A stretch of 39,964 nt of DNA from Mycobacteriales bacterium (GCA_036497565.1 DASXJE010000067.1:1-39964); one strand, 5' to 3'; positions 29,018 through 37,683 are shown, counted from the stretch's first letter. The notes: generated from the letters alone by a model not told the origin. Numbers and translations: made by a program.

Positions 29018-29644
29018 CTACGGCGGGAGGGCGTGGGTGCGGATCCAGGCGTGCATCGCGATGCCGGCGGCGACGCCGGCGTTGATCGAACGGGTCGAGC
29101 CGAACTGGGCGATCGAGCAGACGACGTCGGCGGCCGCGCGGGCGGGCTCGGACAGCCCCGGCCCCTCCTGCCCGAAGAGCAGCAGGCAGCGCCGCGGCAG
29201 GGCCGTCGTCTCGAGCGGTACCGCGCCGGGCAGGTTGTCGACCGCCACGATCGGAAGGTCCTGCGCGCGGCACCAGCCGACGAGCTCGTCGATGTCGGCG
29301 TGATGCCGCACGTGCTGATAGCGATCGGTCACCATCGCACCGCGGCGGTTCCACCGCCGGCGGCCGACCACGTGTACCTCGCGGGCGAGGAACGCATTGG
29401 CCGTCCGGACGACGCTGCCGATGTTGAGGTCGTGCGCCCAGTTCTCGACACCGACGTGGAAATCGTGCCGTCGGGTGTCGAGGTCGGCGACGATCGCCTC
29501 GAGCCGCCAGTAGCGGTAGCGGTCAATGACGTTGCGCCGGTCACCGTTCTCGAGCAGCTCCGGGTCGAGCCTCGGGTCGTCCGGCCACGGCCGGGGGTGC
29601 GGCCCGACCCCGACGGCCTCGGCCGGCCGGTCAGGCTCGGTCAC
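29018..29644 (-). CDS. SpoU/TrmH-family RNA 2'-O-methyltransferase
   Basis: This is a predicted S-adenosylmethionine-dependent RNA methyltransferase with the SPOUT knot fold, 208 residues. It shows motif 1 in NWAHDLNIGSVVRTANAF, motif 2 in LLFGQEGPGLSEPA and motif 3 in FGSTRSINAGVAAGIAMHAW. The target, tRNA or rRNA, cannot be told from sequence. The GTG at 29644 is 8 bp after the pyrE stop, so it is the last gene of the regulator-kinase-pyrE-methyltransferase run. Confidence 0.9.
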   Translation of the reverse strand: MTEPDRPAEAVGVGPHPRPWPDDPRLDPELLENGDRRNVIDRYRYWRLEAIVADLDTRRHDFHVGVENWAHDLNIGSVVRTANAFLAREVHVVGRRRWNRRGAMVTDRYQHVRHHADIDELVGWCRAQDLPIVAVDNLPGAVPLETTALPRRCLLLFGQEGPGLSEPARAAADVVCSIAQFGSTRSINAGVAAGIAMHAWIRTHALPP

Positions 29645-29652
29645 AGCAGCGG

Positions 29653-30180
29653 TCAGCCCAGCCCGATGTCGGCCATCGTGTAGGCCGCGCGGTAGTCCAG
29701 CCCGGCGGCGCGTACGGCGTCCCCGGCGCCCCGGTCGACGATCACCGCCACTCCGACGACCTGCGCGCCAACCTCACCGAGCGCCTTGACGGCGGTGAGA
29801 ACGCTGGAGCCCGTCGTGGAGGTGTCCTCGACCGCGAGCACCCGCCGGCCGGTCAGATCAGGGCCCTCGATCCGGCGCTGCAGGCCGTGCGCCTTGCCCT
29901 CCTTGCGTACGACGAACGCGTCGACCGCTCCCCCGCTCGCGTGCAGCATCGCCGCCGCGACCGGGTCGGCGCCGAGGGTCAGCCCGCCGACGGCGGCGTA
30001 GTCCCAGTCGGCGGTCAGTTCGTTCATCACCCGGCCGACCAGCGGCGCCGCTTCGCGGTGCAGGGTGATGCGGCGCAGGTCGACGTAGTAGTCGGCCTCC
30101 TGGCCTGAGGAGAGCACCACCCGGCCGTGGACGACGGCGAGATCGGCGATGAGCTGGCGGAGGCGGTCGCGGTCGGTCAC
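29653..30180 (-). CDS. pyrE: Orotate phosphoribosyltransferase
   Basis: PyrE makes orotidine 5'-monophosphate from orotate and PRPP in pyrimidine synthesis. The 175-residue protein has the PRPP-binding motif VLAVEDTSTTGSSV (117-124 core), the KEGKAHG loop (94-99) and GGLTLGADPVAAAM. GTG 30180 starts MTDRDRLRQLI. It lies 9 bp after the sensor-kinase stop and 8 bp before the methyltransferase gene, so it is embedded in an operon headed by a two-component system. No attenuator or PyrR-type site is visible before it. Confidence 0.94.
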   Translation of the reverse strand: MTDRDRLRQLIADLAVVHGRVVLSSGQEADYYVDLRRITLHREAAPLVGRVMNELTADWDYAAVGGLTLGADPVAAAMLHASGGAVDAFVVRKEGKAHGLQRRIEGPDLTGRRVLAVEDTSTTGSSVLTAVKALGEVGAQVVGVAVIVDRGAGDAVRAAGLDYRAAYTMADIGLG

Positions 30181-30189
30181 GGCGGCAGC

Positions 30190-31653
30190 CTACGGCGCCG
30201 CCGGAACTGCGGCCGATGCCGGGAGGGACACCGACACCACCGTGGCCCCGGGCACCGAGCGCAGCATCGTCTGGCCGTCGTGTGCGGTCACGATCGCACG
30301 GACGATCGCCAGCCCGAGGCCGGTGCCCCCGCTGGCGCGGGCGCGGGAAGGGTCGGCCCGGTAGAACCGGTCGAAGACGCGCGGCACCTCGGCGGCGGGG
30401 ATCCCCGGCCCGTCGTCACAGACGTCGAGGGCGACCCGCCCATCGGCGGCACGTACCGCGATGGTGACGGTCGTGCCCGGCGGGGTATGGGACCGGACGT
30501 TGCCCAGCAGGTTGGCCAGAATCTGGTGCAGCCGGGCCTGGTCGCCGATGACCGGTACCGGATGCGGCGGGATGTCGAGGATCACCGGCCGGGTCGGATC
30601 GACGACGCGGTGGTCACTGGCGGCGTCCGCCGCGAGCAGGGCGAGATCCACCTCCTCCCGTTGCAGGGCCCGGCCCTCGTCGAGGCGGGCGAGCAGCAGC
30701 AGGTCGTCGACCAGGACACCCATCCGGTTGGACTCCTCCGCGATCCGGCGCATCGCCACGCCGGCATCGGCGAGGTGACGGACGTCGGTCACCTCCCCGT
30801 TGCGGAAGAGGTCGGCATATCCGCGGATGGTCGCGAGCGGCGTACGGAGTTCGTGTGAGGCGTCCGCGACGAACTGCTGAAGCTGGCGTTGCGCGATCGT
30901 CCGCTCGAGCAGCGCCGCGTCGATCACCGAGAGCATGTGGTTCATGCCCTGACCGAGCTGGCCGACCTCGGTCGACGTCGGCGGTGCCGGGACGCGCAAC
31001 GCGAGCGCGGCGTCGCCGGTGAGATCGGATTCGGCGATCCGCCGGGTCGTGGCGGTGATCCGGCGGAGCGGGCGCAGGGCGACGCCGATCAACCCCGAAC
31101 CGACGACGGCCACGATGACGAGGCCCGCGGCACCTACCGCGACCTCCACCAGCAGCAGCCGCTGGAGTGTCGCGGCGACGGCCGCCGTCGACTGCCCGAT
31201 CACGAGGGTGGTGCCGTCGGGCAGGGTGCTCGCCTCGACCCGGTAGCTGCCGGACTTGCCGGGCAGCTGCGAGATGGTCTGTGGGGCCTGGCCGGGCGCG
31301 ACCTGCGCGAGCCGGGACATGGCCGCCGACGAGAGCGCGCTGGCGCTGCCGCCGCTGCTGGTGCCGACCGGTATCGCCTGGGTGCGGTCCGGGCTCAGAT
31401 AGATGCCCACCACTCCGATGGGCTGCGGACCGAACCGGTCGCCGCCGAACCCACCGGGCGGCCCGAGGTGCCGGTACCGGTCGAGCAGCTGACTGACCTG
31501 ATCGTCGACCCGGCCGGCGAGAAAGGAGTTCAGCGCCCGATAGGTCACGATGCCGGACGCGCTGAACATGACGAGGAACAGGACGAGCAGCAATGAGATC
31601 AGCCGGCGACGGAGCGACCAGCCACTGATCCTGCGGAGCACCGATGCGAGCAC
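30190..31653 (-). CDS. Two-component sensor histidine kinase
   Basis: This membrane sensor kinase partners with the response regulator upstream. The 487-residue protein has TM1 at about 18-38, an extracytoplasmic sensing part (about 39-165) with a Gly/Pro-rich stretch PPGGFGGDRFG, TM2 at 168-194, a HAMP domain starting at LRPLRRITATTRRIAESD, and an HK dimerisation helix with His267 in ADASHELRTPLATIRGYAD. A complete ATPase domain (NLLGNVRSHTP, DDGPGIP, FYRADPSRARASGGTGLGLAI) follows. GTG 31653 lies 6 bp from the regulator's stop. The signal sensed is unknown. Confidence 0.94.
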   Translation of the reverse strand: MLASVLRRISGWSLRRRLISLLLVLFLVMFSASGIVTYRALNSFLAGRVDDQVSQLLDRYRHLGPPGGFGGDRFGPQPIGVVGIYLSPDRTQAIPVGTSSGGSASALSSAAMSRLAQVAPGQAPQTISQLPGKSGSYRVEASTLPDGTTLVIGQSTAAVAATLQRLLLVEVAVGAAGLVIVAVVGSGLIGVALRPLRRITATTRRIAESDLTGDAALALRVPAPPTSTEVGQLGQGMNHMLSVIDAALLERTIAQRQLQQFVADASHELRTPLATIRGYADLFRNGEVTDVRHLADAGVAMRRIAEESNRMGVLVDDLLLLARLDEGRALQREEVDLALLAADAASDHRVVDPTRPVILDIPPHPVPVIGDQARLHQILANLLGNVRSHTPPGTTVTIAVRAADGRVALDVCDDGPGIPAAEVPRVFDRFYRADPSRARASGGTGLGLAIVRAIVTAHDGQTMLRSVPGATVVSVSLPASAAVPAAP

Positions 31654-31659
31654 GAGGGA

Positions 31660-32373
31660 TCAGCGCCGGGCAGGCCGCAGGACGTATCCGACGCCCCGCA
31701 CGGTGTGGATGAGCGGCAGGTTGCCGGCATCGATCTTGCGGCGCAGATAGGAGACGTAGAGCTCGACGACGTTGCCGTTGCCCCCGAAGTCGTAGTCCCA
31801 GACCCGGTCGAGGATCTGGGCCTTGGACAGGACCCGGGGCGAGTTGCGCATGAGGTAGCGCAACAGCTCGAACTCGGTGCGGGTGAGGTCGATGAACTGC
31901 TCGCCGCGGCGAACCTCACGGGTGTCCTCGTCGAGCGTCAGATCGTCGACGGACAGGGTGGCGCTGCGGGCGGTGGTGATCGCCGCCCGGCGGAGCAGTC
32001 CACGCAGTCGCGCGACGAGTTCCTCGACACTGAACGGCTTGGTCACGTAGTCGTCGCCGCCGAGGGTCAGTCCGCGGACCCGGTCCTCGGTGGCGTCCCG
32101 CGCGGTCAGGAAGATCACCGGGGCGTCGCAGCCGGCCGCCCGGATCCGGGTGAAGAGCGAGAACCCGTCGGCGTCGGGCAGCATCACGTCGAGGATGACG
32201 ACGGCCGGCTGGAAGGCTTCGATCTGGATCAGGGCGTCTGCCGCGGTCAACGCCGCCGTCGCCCGCCATCCCTCGAAACCCAGCGCGGTGACCAGCATCT
32301 CGGCCAGGTAGCGCTCGTCGTCGACCACGAGGACACGTACGGCGTCCGCACGCGACGAGATCGTCCCGGTCAT
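31660..32373 (-). CDS. OmpR-family response regulator, PhoP-like
   Basis: This DNA-binding response regulator has 237 residues. The receiver has the acidic pair VVDDERY, phospho-acceptor Asp62 in VVILDVMLPDADGF, Thr in IFLTARD and Lys in YVTKPFS. The winged-helix effector has TEFELLRYLMRNSPRVLSK, DFGGNGNVVELYVSYLRRKID and HTVRGVGYVLRPA, close to mycobacterial PhoP and TcrA. ATG 32373 has GGGAG five bases upstream; ATG 32397 is an alternative. It heads the operon running to the SpoU gene. The upstream region has PhoP-box-like repeats, so autoregulation and control of the divergent glycosyltransferases are likely. Confidence 0.94.
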   Translation of the reverse strand: MTGTISSRADAVRVLVVDDERYLAEMLVTALGFEGWRATAALTAADALIQIEAFQPAVVILDVMLPDADGFSLFTRIRAAGCDAPVIFLTARDATEDRVRGLTLGGDDYVTKPFSVEELVARLRGLLRRAAITTARSATLSVDDLTLDEDTREVRRGEQFIDLTRTEFELLRYLMRNSPRVLSKAQILDRVWDYDFGGNGNVVELYVSYLRRKIDAGNLPLIHTVRGVGYVLRPARR

Positions 32374-32491
32374 GGGTGCTCCCGCCGTACCTGTCATGGT
32401 CTTTCCCAAGGCGGGCCTCCTCGCGTCACCTCCGTCGCCGGAGGTTGGAGCCTTACTATCGCTGGGGTTCCTGTGGGATCCCTGAAACATT

Positions 32492-32509
32492 TCTGTGAGC
32501 AGGCTGTGA
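32492..32509 (-). promoter_or_regulatory. PhoP-box-like direct repeat between the regulator and glycosyltransferase operons
   Basis: On the minus strand the heptamers TCACAGC and TCACAGA are separated by four bases, an 11-bp period. This matches the published mycobacterial PhoP box (TCACAGC-N4-TCACAGC) in all but one base. It lies 119 bp from the regulator's start and 95 bp from the glycosyltransferase start. Binding by the adjacent PhoP-like protein is inference. Confidence 0.55.
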
Positions 32510-32535
32510 ATCCCGCCGCGCTCCGGCGGATGCGC

Positions 32536-32576
32536 GGAAACACACAGGCGGCTCGCTGGAAACACACAGCCGGCTC
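32536..32576 (+). promoter_or_regulatory. 19-bp direct repeat spaced 22 bp upstream of the glycosyltransferase operon
   Basis: Two copies of GGAAACACACAGNCGGCTC (32536-32554 and 32558-32576) differ at one base and are offset by 22 bp, two helical turns, on the same face. CACACAG resembles the CACAG core of the nearby PhoP-like box. The second copy ends 28 bp before the glycosyltransferase ATG. They could be further regulator sites, acting as activator or repressor. Confidence 0.5.
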
Positions 32577-32603
32577 TGAGAATCGGCTGCCACGGTGCCG
32601 TTC

Positions 32604-33878
32604 ATGAGCACCGCAACAGCCCACCAGCATCCGTTGAGGCCGGTCGACGACCACTGGGCGAGCCCCGACGGCGACCGGCGTCGACCTGTCGTCGAGGTCG
32701 TCGTACCGGTCTACGACGAGCAGGAGGTGCTGGCCGAGAGCGTGCGCCGGCTGCACCGCTACCTCTCGGAGTCCTTCCCTTATCCATTCCGGATCACAAT
32801 CGCCGACAACGCAAGCACGGACCGGACCTGGACGATCGCCACGACGCTCGCCCGCGAGCTGCCGGGCGTGCACGCCGTGCGGCTCGAGAGCAAGGGACGC
32901 GGCGGCGCACTGCACCACATCTGGGCCCGCAGCGACGCCGATGTCGTGAGCTACATGGACGTCGACCTGTCGACCGGACTGGAGGCATTTCTCCCCCTCG
33001 TCGCACCGTTGCTCTCCGGGCACAGCGACGTCGCGATCGGGAGCCGCCTGAGCCGCACCGCGCGGGTGGTCCGTGGTCCGCGCCGGGAGATCATCTCGCG
33101 CTGCTACAACCTGATGCTGCGGGCCACCCTGCGGGCCCGGTTCTCCGACGCGCAGTGCGGTTTCAAGGCGGTACGGACCGACCGGGTGCGGCAACTGCTG
33201 CCGCTGATCGAGGACAACGGCTGGTTCTTCGACACCGAACTCCTGGTCATCGCCGAACGGATCGGGCTGCGGATCCACGAGGTTCCGGTGGACTGGACGG
33301 ATGACCCGGACTCCCGGGTCGACATCGTCGCCACGGCTGTCGCCGACCTGAAAGGGATCGCGCGGCTCGGTCGCGGGCTGCTCACCGGCTCGGTGCCGAT
33401 CGCGGCGTTGCGGGCGCAGGTCGATCGTGAGGCGCGAGCCGGATCACCGGAGCGGAGCCTCGTGGGGCAGTTGGCGAGCTTCGGCGTGATCGGAATCGCC
33501 AGCACCCTCGGCTATCTCCTGCTCTACGCCGTCCTGCATCCGTCCCTCGGTGCGCAGGGTGCCAACCTCCTGGCGCTGCTGCTTACCGCGATCGCCAATA
33601 CGGCGGCAAACCGCCGATTCACCTTCGGCATGCACGGTCGGACGGGCGCGGCCCGCCACCAGATGGAGGGCCTGGCCGTCTTCGCCGCGTCGGTCGTCCT
33701 GACCAGCGGAGCGCTCGCCGTCCTGCACGCCCTGGACCCCGCACCCTCCGTTCCCGTGGAGGGCGGCGTGCTGGTTGCGGCGAACCTGGCCGCGACCCTG
33801 CTGCGATTTGTGCTGTTCCGTGCCTGGGTCTTCAACCCCAGCCGCTCCATCACCCCGACCCGAAGCGAGGATCGATGA
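32604..33878 (+). CDS. GT2 glycosyltransferase fused to a GtrA-like membrane domain
   Basis: The 424-residue protein is predicted to transfer a sugar to a polyprenyl phosphate and help move it across the membrane. The GT2 domain (about 30-265) has VEVVVPVYDEQEVL, ADNASTDRTW, the metal-binding DVD in SYMDVDLSTG (119-121), and QCGFKAVRTDR, as in dolichol/polyprenyl-phosphate mannosyltransferases. The C-terminal part (about 285-420) has four hydrophobic segments with NTAANRRFTFG, the GtrA signature. ATG 32604 is preferred to GTG 32595. Its stop overlaps the next start by 4 bp (ATGA), indicating joint action with the following membrane transferase. Confidence 0.92.
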   Translation: MSTATAHQHPLRPVDDHWASPDGDRRRPVVEVVVPVYDEQEVLAESVRRLHRYLSESFPYPFRITIADNASTDRTWTIATTLARELPGVHAVRLESKGRGGALHHIWARSDADVVSYMDVDLSTGLEAFLPLVAPLLSGHSDVAIGSRLSRTARVVRGPRREIISRCYNLMLRATLRARFSDAQCGFKAVRTDRVRQLLPLIEDNGWFFDTELLVIAERIGLRIHEVPVDWTDDPDSRVDIVATAVADLKGIARLGRGLLTGSVPIAALRAQVDREARAGSPERSLVGQLASFGVIGIASTLGYLLLYAVLHPSLGAQGANLLALLLTAIANTAANRRFTFGMHGRTGAARHQMEGLAVFAASVVLTSGALAVLHALDPAPSVPVEGGVLVAANLAATLLRFVLFRAWVFNPSRSITPTRSEDR

Positions 33879-35950
33879 CGACGACGGCGACACAGCCAGG
33901 TGCCACCGGCCAGCTGGATACCCGCCGCCGGCGAGGGTCGGGCCGGTGGGCGCGCCTGATCCGCGGCCGCGAGTCGGACCCGAGATGGGTCCGGCCCTCT
34001 CTCCTGGGCCTCCTTGTCGCGACCGCGGTGCTCTACCTCTGGGGGCTCGGCGCCTCGGGCTGGGCGAACGACTTCTACGCCGCCGCCGTACAGGCCGGCT
34101 CCACGAGTTGGAAGGCGTTCTTCTTCGGCTCCTTCGACTCCTCGAACTTCATCACGGTCGACAAGCCGCCGGCATCACTGTGGGTGATGGAGATCTCCGC
34201 GCGGATCTTCGGAGTCAACGCGTGGAGCCTGCTGGTCCCGCAGGCGCTCGAAGGCGTCGCCTCAGTGGGCCTGCTCTACGCCGCAGTACGGCGATACTCC
34301 AGCCCCGCAGCCGGTCTGCTCGCCGGCGCGGTGCTCGCCGGCACCCCGGTCGCCGCCCTGATGTTCCGCTACGACAACCCCGACGCGCTTCTCGTGCTGC
34401 TGCTGGTCGCGGCGGCGTACGCCGTCCTGCGGGCGGTCGAACGCGGACACACCCGGTGGCTCGTCCTGGCCGGCGTCCTGGTCGGCACCGGCTTCCTCAC
34501 CAAGATGCTGCAAGCGTTCCTCGTCGTACCGGCCTTCGCAGTGGTCTATCTGATCGCCGCACCGGGCCGGCCACGCCGTCGCCTCGGGCAGCTCGTGGTG
34601 GCCGGGTTGGCACTCGTCGTCTCCGCCGGGTGGTGGGTCGCGATCGTCGAAGCGATCCCGGCCGCCGACCGGCCCTACATCGGCGGTTCCACCACCAACA
34701 GCGTGCTGCAGCTCGCCTTCGGCTACAACGGGCTCGGACGGATCACCGGCAACGAGACGGGCAGTGTGGCGCCCGGCGGCGGCAGCTTCACCCCGACCTT
34801 CGGGGCGAACTTCGGGGGGAGCACCGGGCTCACCCGACTGTTCGGCACGCAGATGGGAAGCCAGATCAGCTGGCTGCTCCCGGCGGCGCTCATCGCCCTG
34901 GTCGCCGGATTGTGGATGCGGCGCCGTTCGCCACGGACCGATCCGGTGCGCGCATCTTTGCTGCTGTGGGGCGGGTGGCTGCTGGTCACCGGCGCCGTCT
35001 TCAGCTTTGCGAGCGGGATCATCCACCCCTACTACACGGTGGCGCTGGCGCCGGCGATCGGTGCACTGGTCGGCTGGATCGTGCCGCCGCTCTGGCGCGG
35101 CCGCGGCCGACTCGGCGAACGGGCGGCCCTGGCGGCGATGCTCGCCGTCACCGTCGGCTGGGCATTCGTATTGCTCGGCCGGACGCCCGACTGGCTGCCG
35201 TGGCTGCGGTGGGTGATCCTGCTCGCAGGCCTCCCGCTGTGCGCCGCGCTCCTGCTCCCGCCGCAGTTCGCCCGGCGTACGACGGCTCTCGTGGCGGCTG
35301 CGGCACTGGCGATCGGGCTCGCCGCACCGGCGGCGTACGCCGCCGAGACCGCCAGCCATCCCAGCTCCGGGGCCACCCCGTCGGCCGGCCCGTCCAGCGC
35401 GGGCGGCTTCGGCGGGCGTGCAGCCGGAGGACCTGCAGCCGCCGGAGGTGGACTGCCGGGCGGAGGCGGGGGGTTCCCGCAAGGGCCGGGTACGGGGCAA
35501 CCGCCCGGACTTCCCGGCCGGGCCGCCGGTGGCGCGGGCGGGGCCGGCGGGATCGGCGGAATGCGGGACACCCAGCCGGTGAGCACTGCTCTGATCACCC
35601 TGCTGCGCACCGGCAGCAGTTCCTACCGATGGGCAGCCGCCATGACCTCCGCATCCGGTGCCGCGCCGTACCAGTTGGCGTCCGGGCAACCGATCATGGC
35701 TATTGGCGGCTTCAACGGCACCGACCAATCCCTGACCCTGGCCGCATTCCAGCAGTTGGTGAGCAAGCACGAGGTGCACTACTTCATCGCCGGCGGTGGC
35801 TTCGGTGGTGGCGGCGGACAAGGCGGGACCGCGCGCAACGACGACGCCAGCACGATCCAGAGCTGGGTCGAGTCGCACTTTACGTCGCGCACGGTCGGCG
35901 GGGTCACCGTCTACGACCTCACCTCGGCCAGTCGAAACATCGGTGGATAG
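33875..35950 (+). CDS. GT39 / ArnT-like membrane glycosyltransferase
   Basis: This 691-residue multi-spanning transferase is predicted to use polyprenyl-phosphate sugar outside the membrane to glycosylate a protein or envelope polymer (PMT/ArnT/YkcB group). The first helix is followed by SGWANDFYAAAVQAGSTSW and FITVDKPPASLW, the loop-1 acidic and substrate motifs of the group; RYDNPDALL follows. About twelve hydrophobic segments run to residue 490. A Gly/Pro-rich linker (about 500-560) then leads to a soluble C-terminal domain of about 130 residues, itself with a Gly-rich turn GGGFGGGGGQGG. The upstream GT2-GtrA protein probably supplies its lipid-linked donor. Confidence 0.9.
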   Translation: MTTTATQPGATGQLDTRRRRGSGRWARLIRGRESDPRWVRPSLLGLLVATAVLYLWGLGASGWANDFYAAAVQAGSTSWKAFFFGSFDSSNFITVDKPPASLWVMEISARIFGVNAWSLLVPQALEGVASVGLLYAAVRRYSSPAAGLLAGAVLAGTPVAALMFRYDNPDALLVLLLVAAAYAVLRAVERGHTRWLVLAGVLVGTGFLTKMLQAFLVVPAFAVVYLIAAPGRPRRRLGQLVVAGLALVVSAGWWVAIVEAIPAADRPYIGGSTTNSVLQLAFGYNGLGRITGNETGSVAPGGGSFTPTFGANFGGSTGLTRLFGTQMGSQISWLLPAALIALVAGLWMRRRSPRTDPVRASLLLWGGWLLVTGAVFSFASGIIHPYYTVALAPAIGALVGWIVPPLWRGRGRLGERAALAAMLAVTVGWAFVLLGRTPDWLPWLRWVILLAGLPLCAALLLPPQFARRTTALVAAAALAIGLAAPAAYAAETASHPSSGATPSAGPSSAGGFGGRAAGGPAAAGGGLPGGGGGFPQGPGTGQPPGLPGRAAGGAGGAGGIGGMRDTQPVSTALITLLRTGSSSYRWAAAMTSASGAAPYQLASGQPIMAIGGFNGTDQSLTLAAFQQLVSKHEVHYFIAGGGFGGGGGQGGTARNDDASTIQSWVESHFTSRTVGGVTVYDLTSASRNIGG

Positions 35951-36010
35951 ACCGGGCTCCGGTTCTACGATCGGTGATGTGGTAACTGCTCGAAGGCCCG
36001 GCCGGCCGGC

Positions 36011-37666
36011 ATGAGTGCTCCGGTGCTGCTCGCGGTCGATGACCATCCCGACCTCCTGCGAAACGTCGAGCGGGAGCTGCGAAACCGGTATGAGCCCGAC
36101 TATCGCGTCCGCTGCCTGCGCTCGTCCAGCGAGGCACTCACCGCGCTGGACGAGTTGGCGGCGGCCGGCGACCAGGTCGCCCTGGTCCTCGTCGGTGAGG
36201 TGCTCTCGGGCGGCTCCGGAACGGCACTGCTGGCAGAGGTGCGGCACACGTTCCCACATGCCCAGCGCGTCCTGCTCATCAAATGGGGTCGTCTCGGGGA
36301 CCCACGGGCCGGTGACACCATCTTCGAGGCGCTCTCCTTCGGGCGCATGGATCACTACGTGCTGCGGCCCGCCAATCCTCCGGACGAGCAGTTCCACCTG
36401 GCGATCTCCGGCTTCCTGCTCGCGTGGGCGGAGGCACGACGCCACGTTCCGCACACCGTGAATGTGATCGGGGAGAGCTGGTCCGGTCGGGCGTACGAGC
36501 TGCGCGCCGTCCTCGAGCGCTGCGCGATACCCCACCGGTTCCTCCTGGCCGGGTCCGAGGAGGGGCAGGTCCTCCTCGCAGGGAAAGGCGCCAGGCGGCT
36601 CCCCCTCCTCGTCTTCCCCGACGGGAACATCCTGGAAAATCCCACCGACGTGGAGATCGCGGCGGCGTCCGGGAACGCGGTCGACCCGGACCGGCACCAG
36701 TACGACGTCGTGGTCGTCGGCGGCGGGCCCTCGGGCCTGTCCGCGGGCGTCTACGGCGCCTCCGAGGGGCTGCATACCCTCGTCATCGACTCAGGCGGCG
36801 TGGGCGGGCAGGCCACGTCGAGTTCGTCGATCCGCAACTACCTCGGCTTCCCCCGTGGCGTCAGCGGCGGCGAGCTGGCCCGCCGGGCCTATGAACAGGC
36901 GTGGGTCTTCGGCGCCCGCTTCGCCTTCATGCAGCGCGTCACGCACCTTGTCCGGGAGCCGGACGGCATCGTGGTGAGCCTCAACACCGGCGGGGTGGTG
37001 GTGGCGCGCGCGGTGGTTCTGGCGACGGGTGCCCGCTACCGCTTGCTCGGCGTGCCGGCGCTCGAGGAGTTGCGCGGCGCCGGTGTCTTCTACGGAGCCG
37101 CCGCCTCGGAGGCGCCGCTCGCGTCGGCGAAGGACGTCTACGTCGTCGGGGGCGCGAACTCCGCTGGGCAGGCCGTCCTGCACCTGGCCCGCTACGCCCG
37201 GCGCGTCACGCTGGTGGTGCGGGCGGCGACGCTCGACGCCGGGATGTCGGAGTATCTGGTCCGCGAGATCCAGGCGACTCCGAACGTCGAAGTTCGCACA
37301 CGGACCGAGGTCGTCGATGGCGGTGGCACCGGCTGGCTGGAACACCTGGTCCTGCGCAACGCCTCGGACGGCGAGGAGGAGACCGTCAACGCCCACGCCC
37401 TCTTCCTGATGATCGGGGCACGGCCGCACACCGACTGGCTCCCCCCGATCGTCGAGCGTGATCCTCGGGGCTTCGTCATGACCGGATCGGATCTCAGTGA
37501 TGACGCACGTGGGGCGTTCAGCCGCCCGCCGCTACCGCTGGAGACCAGCCTCCCGGGAGTCCTCGCGGTCGGGGACGTCCGACACGGATCCGTGAAGCGC
37601 GTGGCGTCCGCCGTCGGTGAGGGCTCTATCGCGATCCAGCTCATTCACCGTTTGCTTGCCGAGTGA
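36011..37666 (+). CDS. Thioredoxin-reductase-like flavoprotein fused to a pseudo-receiver and thioredoxin-like region
   Basis: The 551-residue protein has three parts. Residues 1-120 resemble a response-regulator receiver (VLLAVDDHPDLLRNVEREL), but the phospho-acceptor position reads VGEVLSGG without Asp. Residues 148-225 look like a glutaredoxin-type fold (VIGESWSGRAYELRAVLERC, LPLLVFPDG). Residues 230-551 are the flavoprotein, with VVVVGGGPSGLSAG for FAD, NYLGFPRGVSG, VYVVGGANSAGQAVLHLAR for NAD(P), and GVLAVGDVRHGSVKRVASAVGEG at the end. The redox CXXC of true thioredoxin reductase is replaced by GAAASE (363-367). It may be a regulatory or transfer flavoprotein; the substrate is unknown. 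Confidence 0.88.
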   Translation: MSAPVLLAVDDHPDLLRNVERELRNRYEPDYRVRCLRSSSEALTALDELAAAGDQVALVLVGEVLSGGSGTALLAEVRHTFPHAQRVLLIKWGRLGDPRAGDTIFEALSFGRMDHYVLRPANPPDEQFHLAISGFLLAWAEARRHVPHTVNVIGESWSGRAYELRAVLERCAIPHRFLLAGSEEGQVLLAGKGARRLPLLVFPDGNILENPTDVEIAAASGNAVDPDRHQYDVVVVGGGPSGLSAGVYGASEGLHTLVIDSGGVGGQATSSSSIRNYLGFPRGVSGGELARRAYEQAWVFGARFAFMQRVTHLVREPDGIVVSLNTGGVVVARAVVLATGARYRLLGVPALEELRGAGVFYGAAASEAPLASAKDVYVVGGANSAGQAVLHLARYARRVTLVVRAATLDAGMSEYLVREIQATPNVEVRTRTEVVDGGGTGWLEHLVLRNASDGEEETVNAHALFLMIGARPHTDWLPPIVERDPRGFVMTGSDLSDDARGAFSRPPLPLETSLPGVLAVGDVRHGSVKRVASAVGEGSIAIQLIHRLLAE

Positions 37667-37683
37667 GCCTGACCGCCCGACGA

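Noticed and set aside
34262-36775. 837-codon open frame on the minus strand antisense to the GT39 and flavoprotein genes
   Set aside because: It is a GC-rich shadow of two clear genes on the other strand, with low-complexity Arg/Gly/Pro/Gln-rich text and no recognisable domain.
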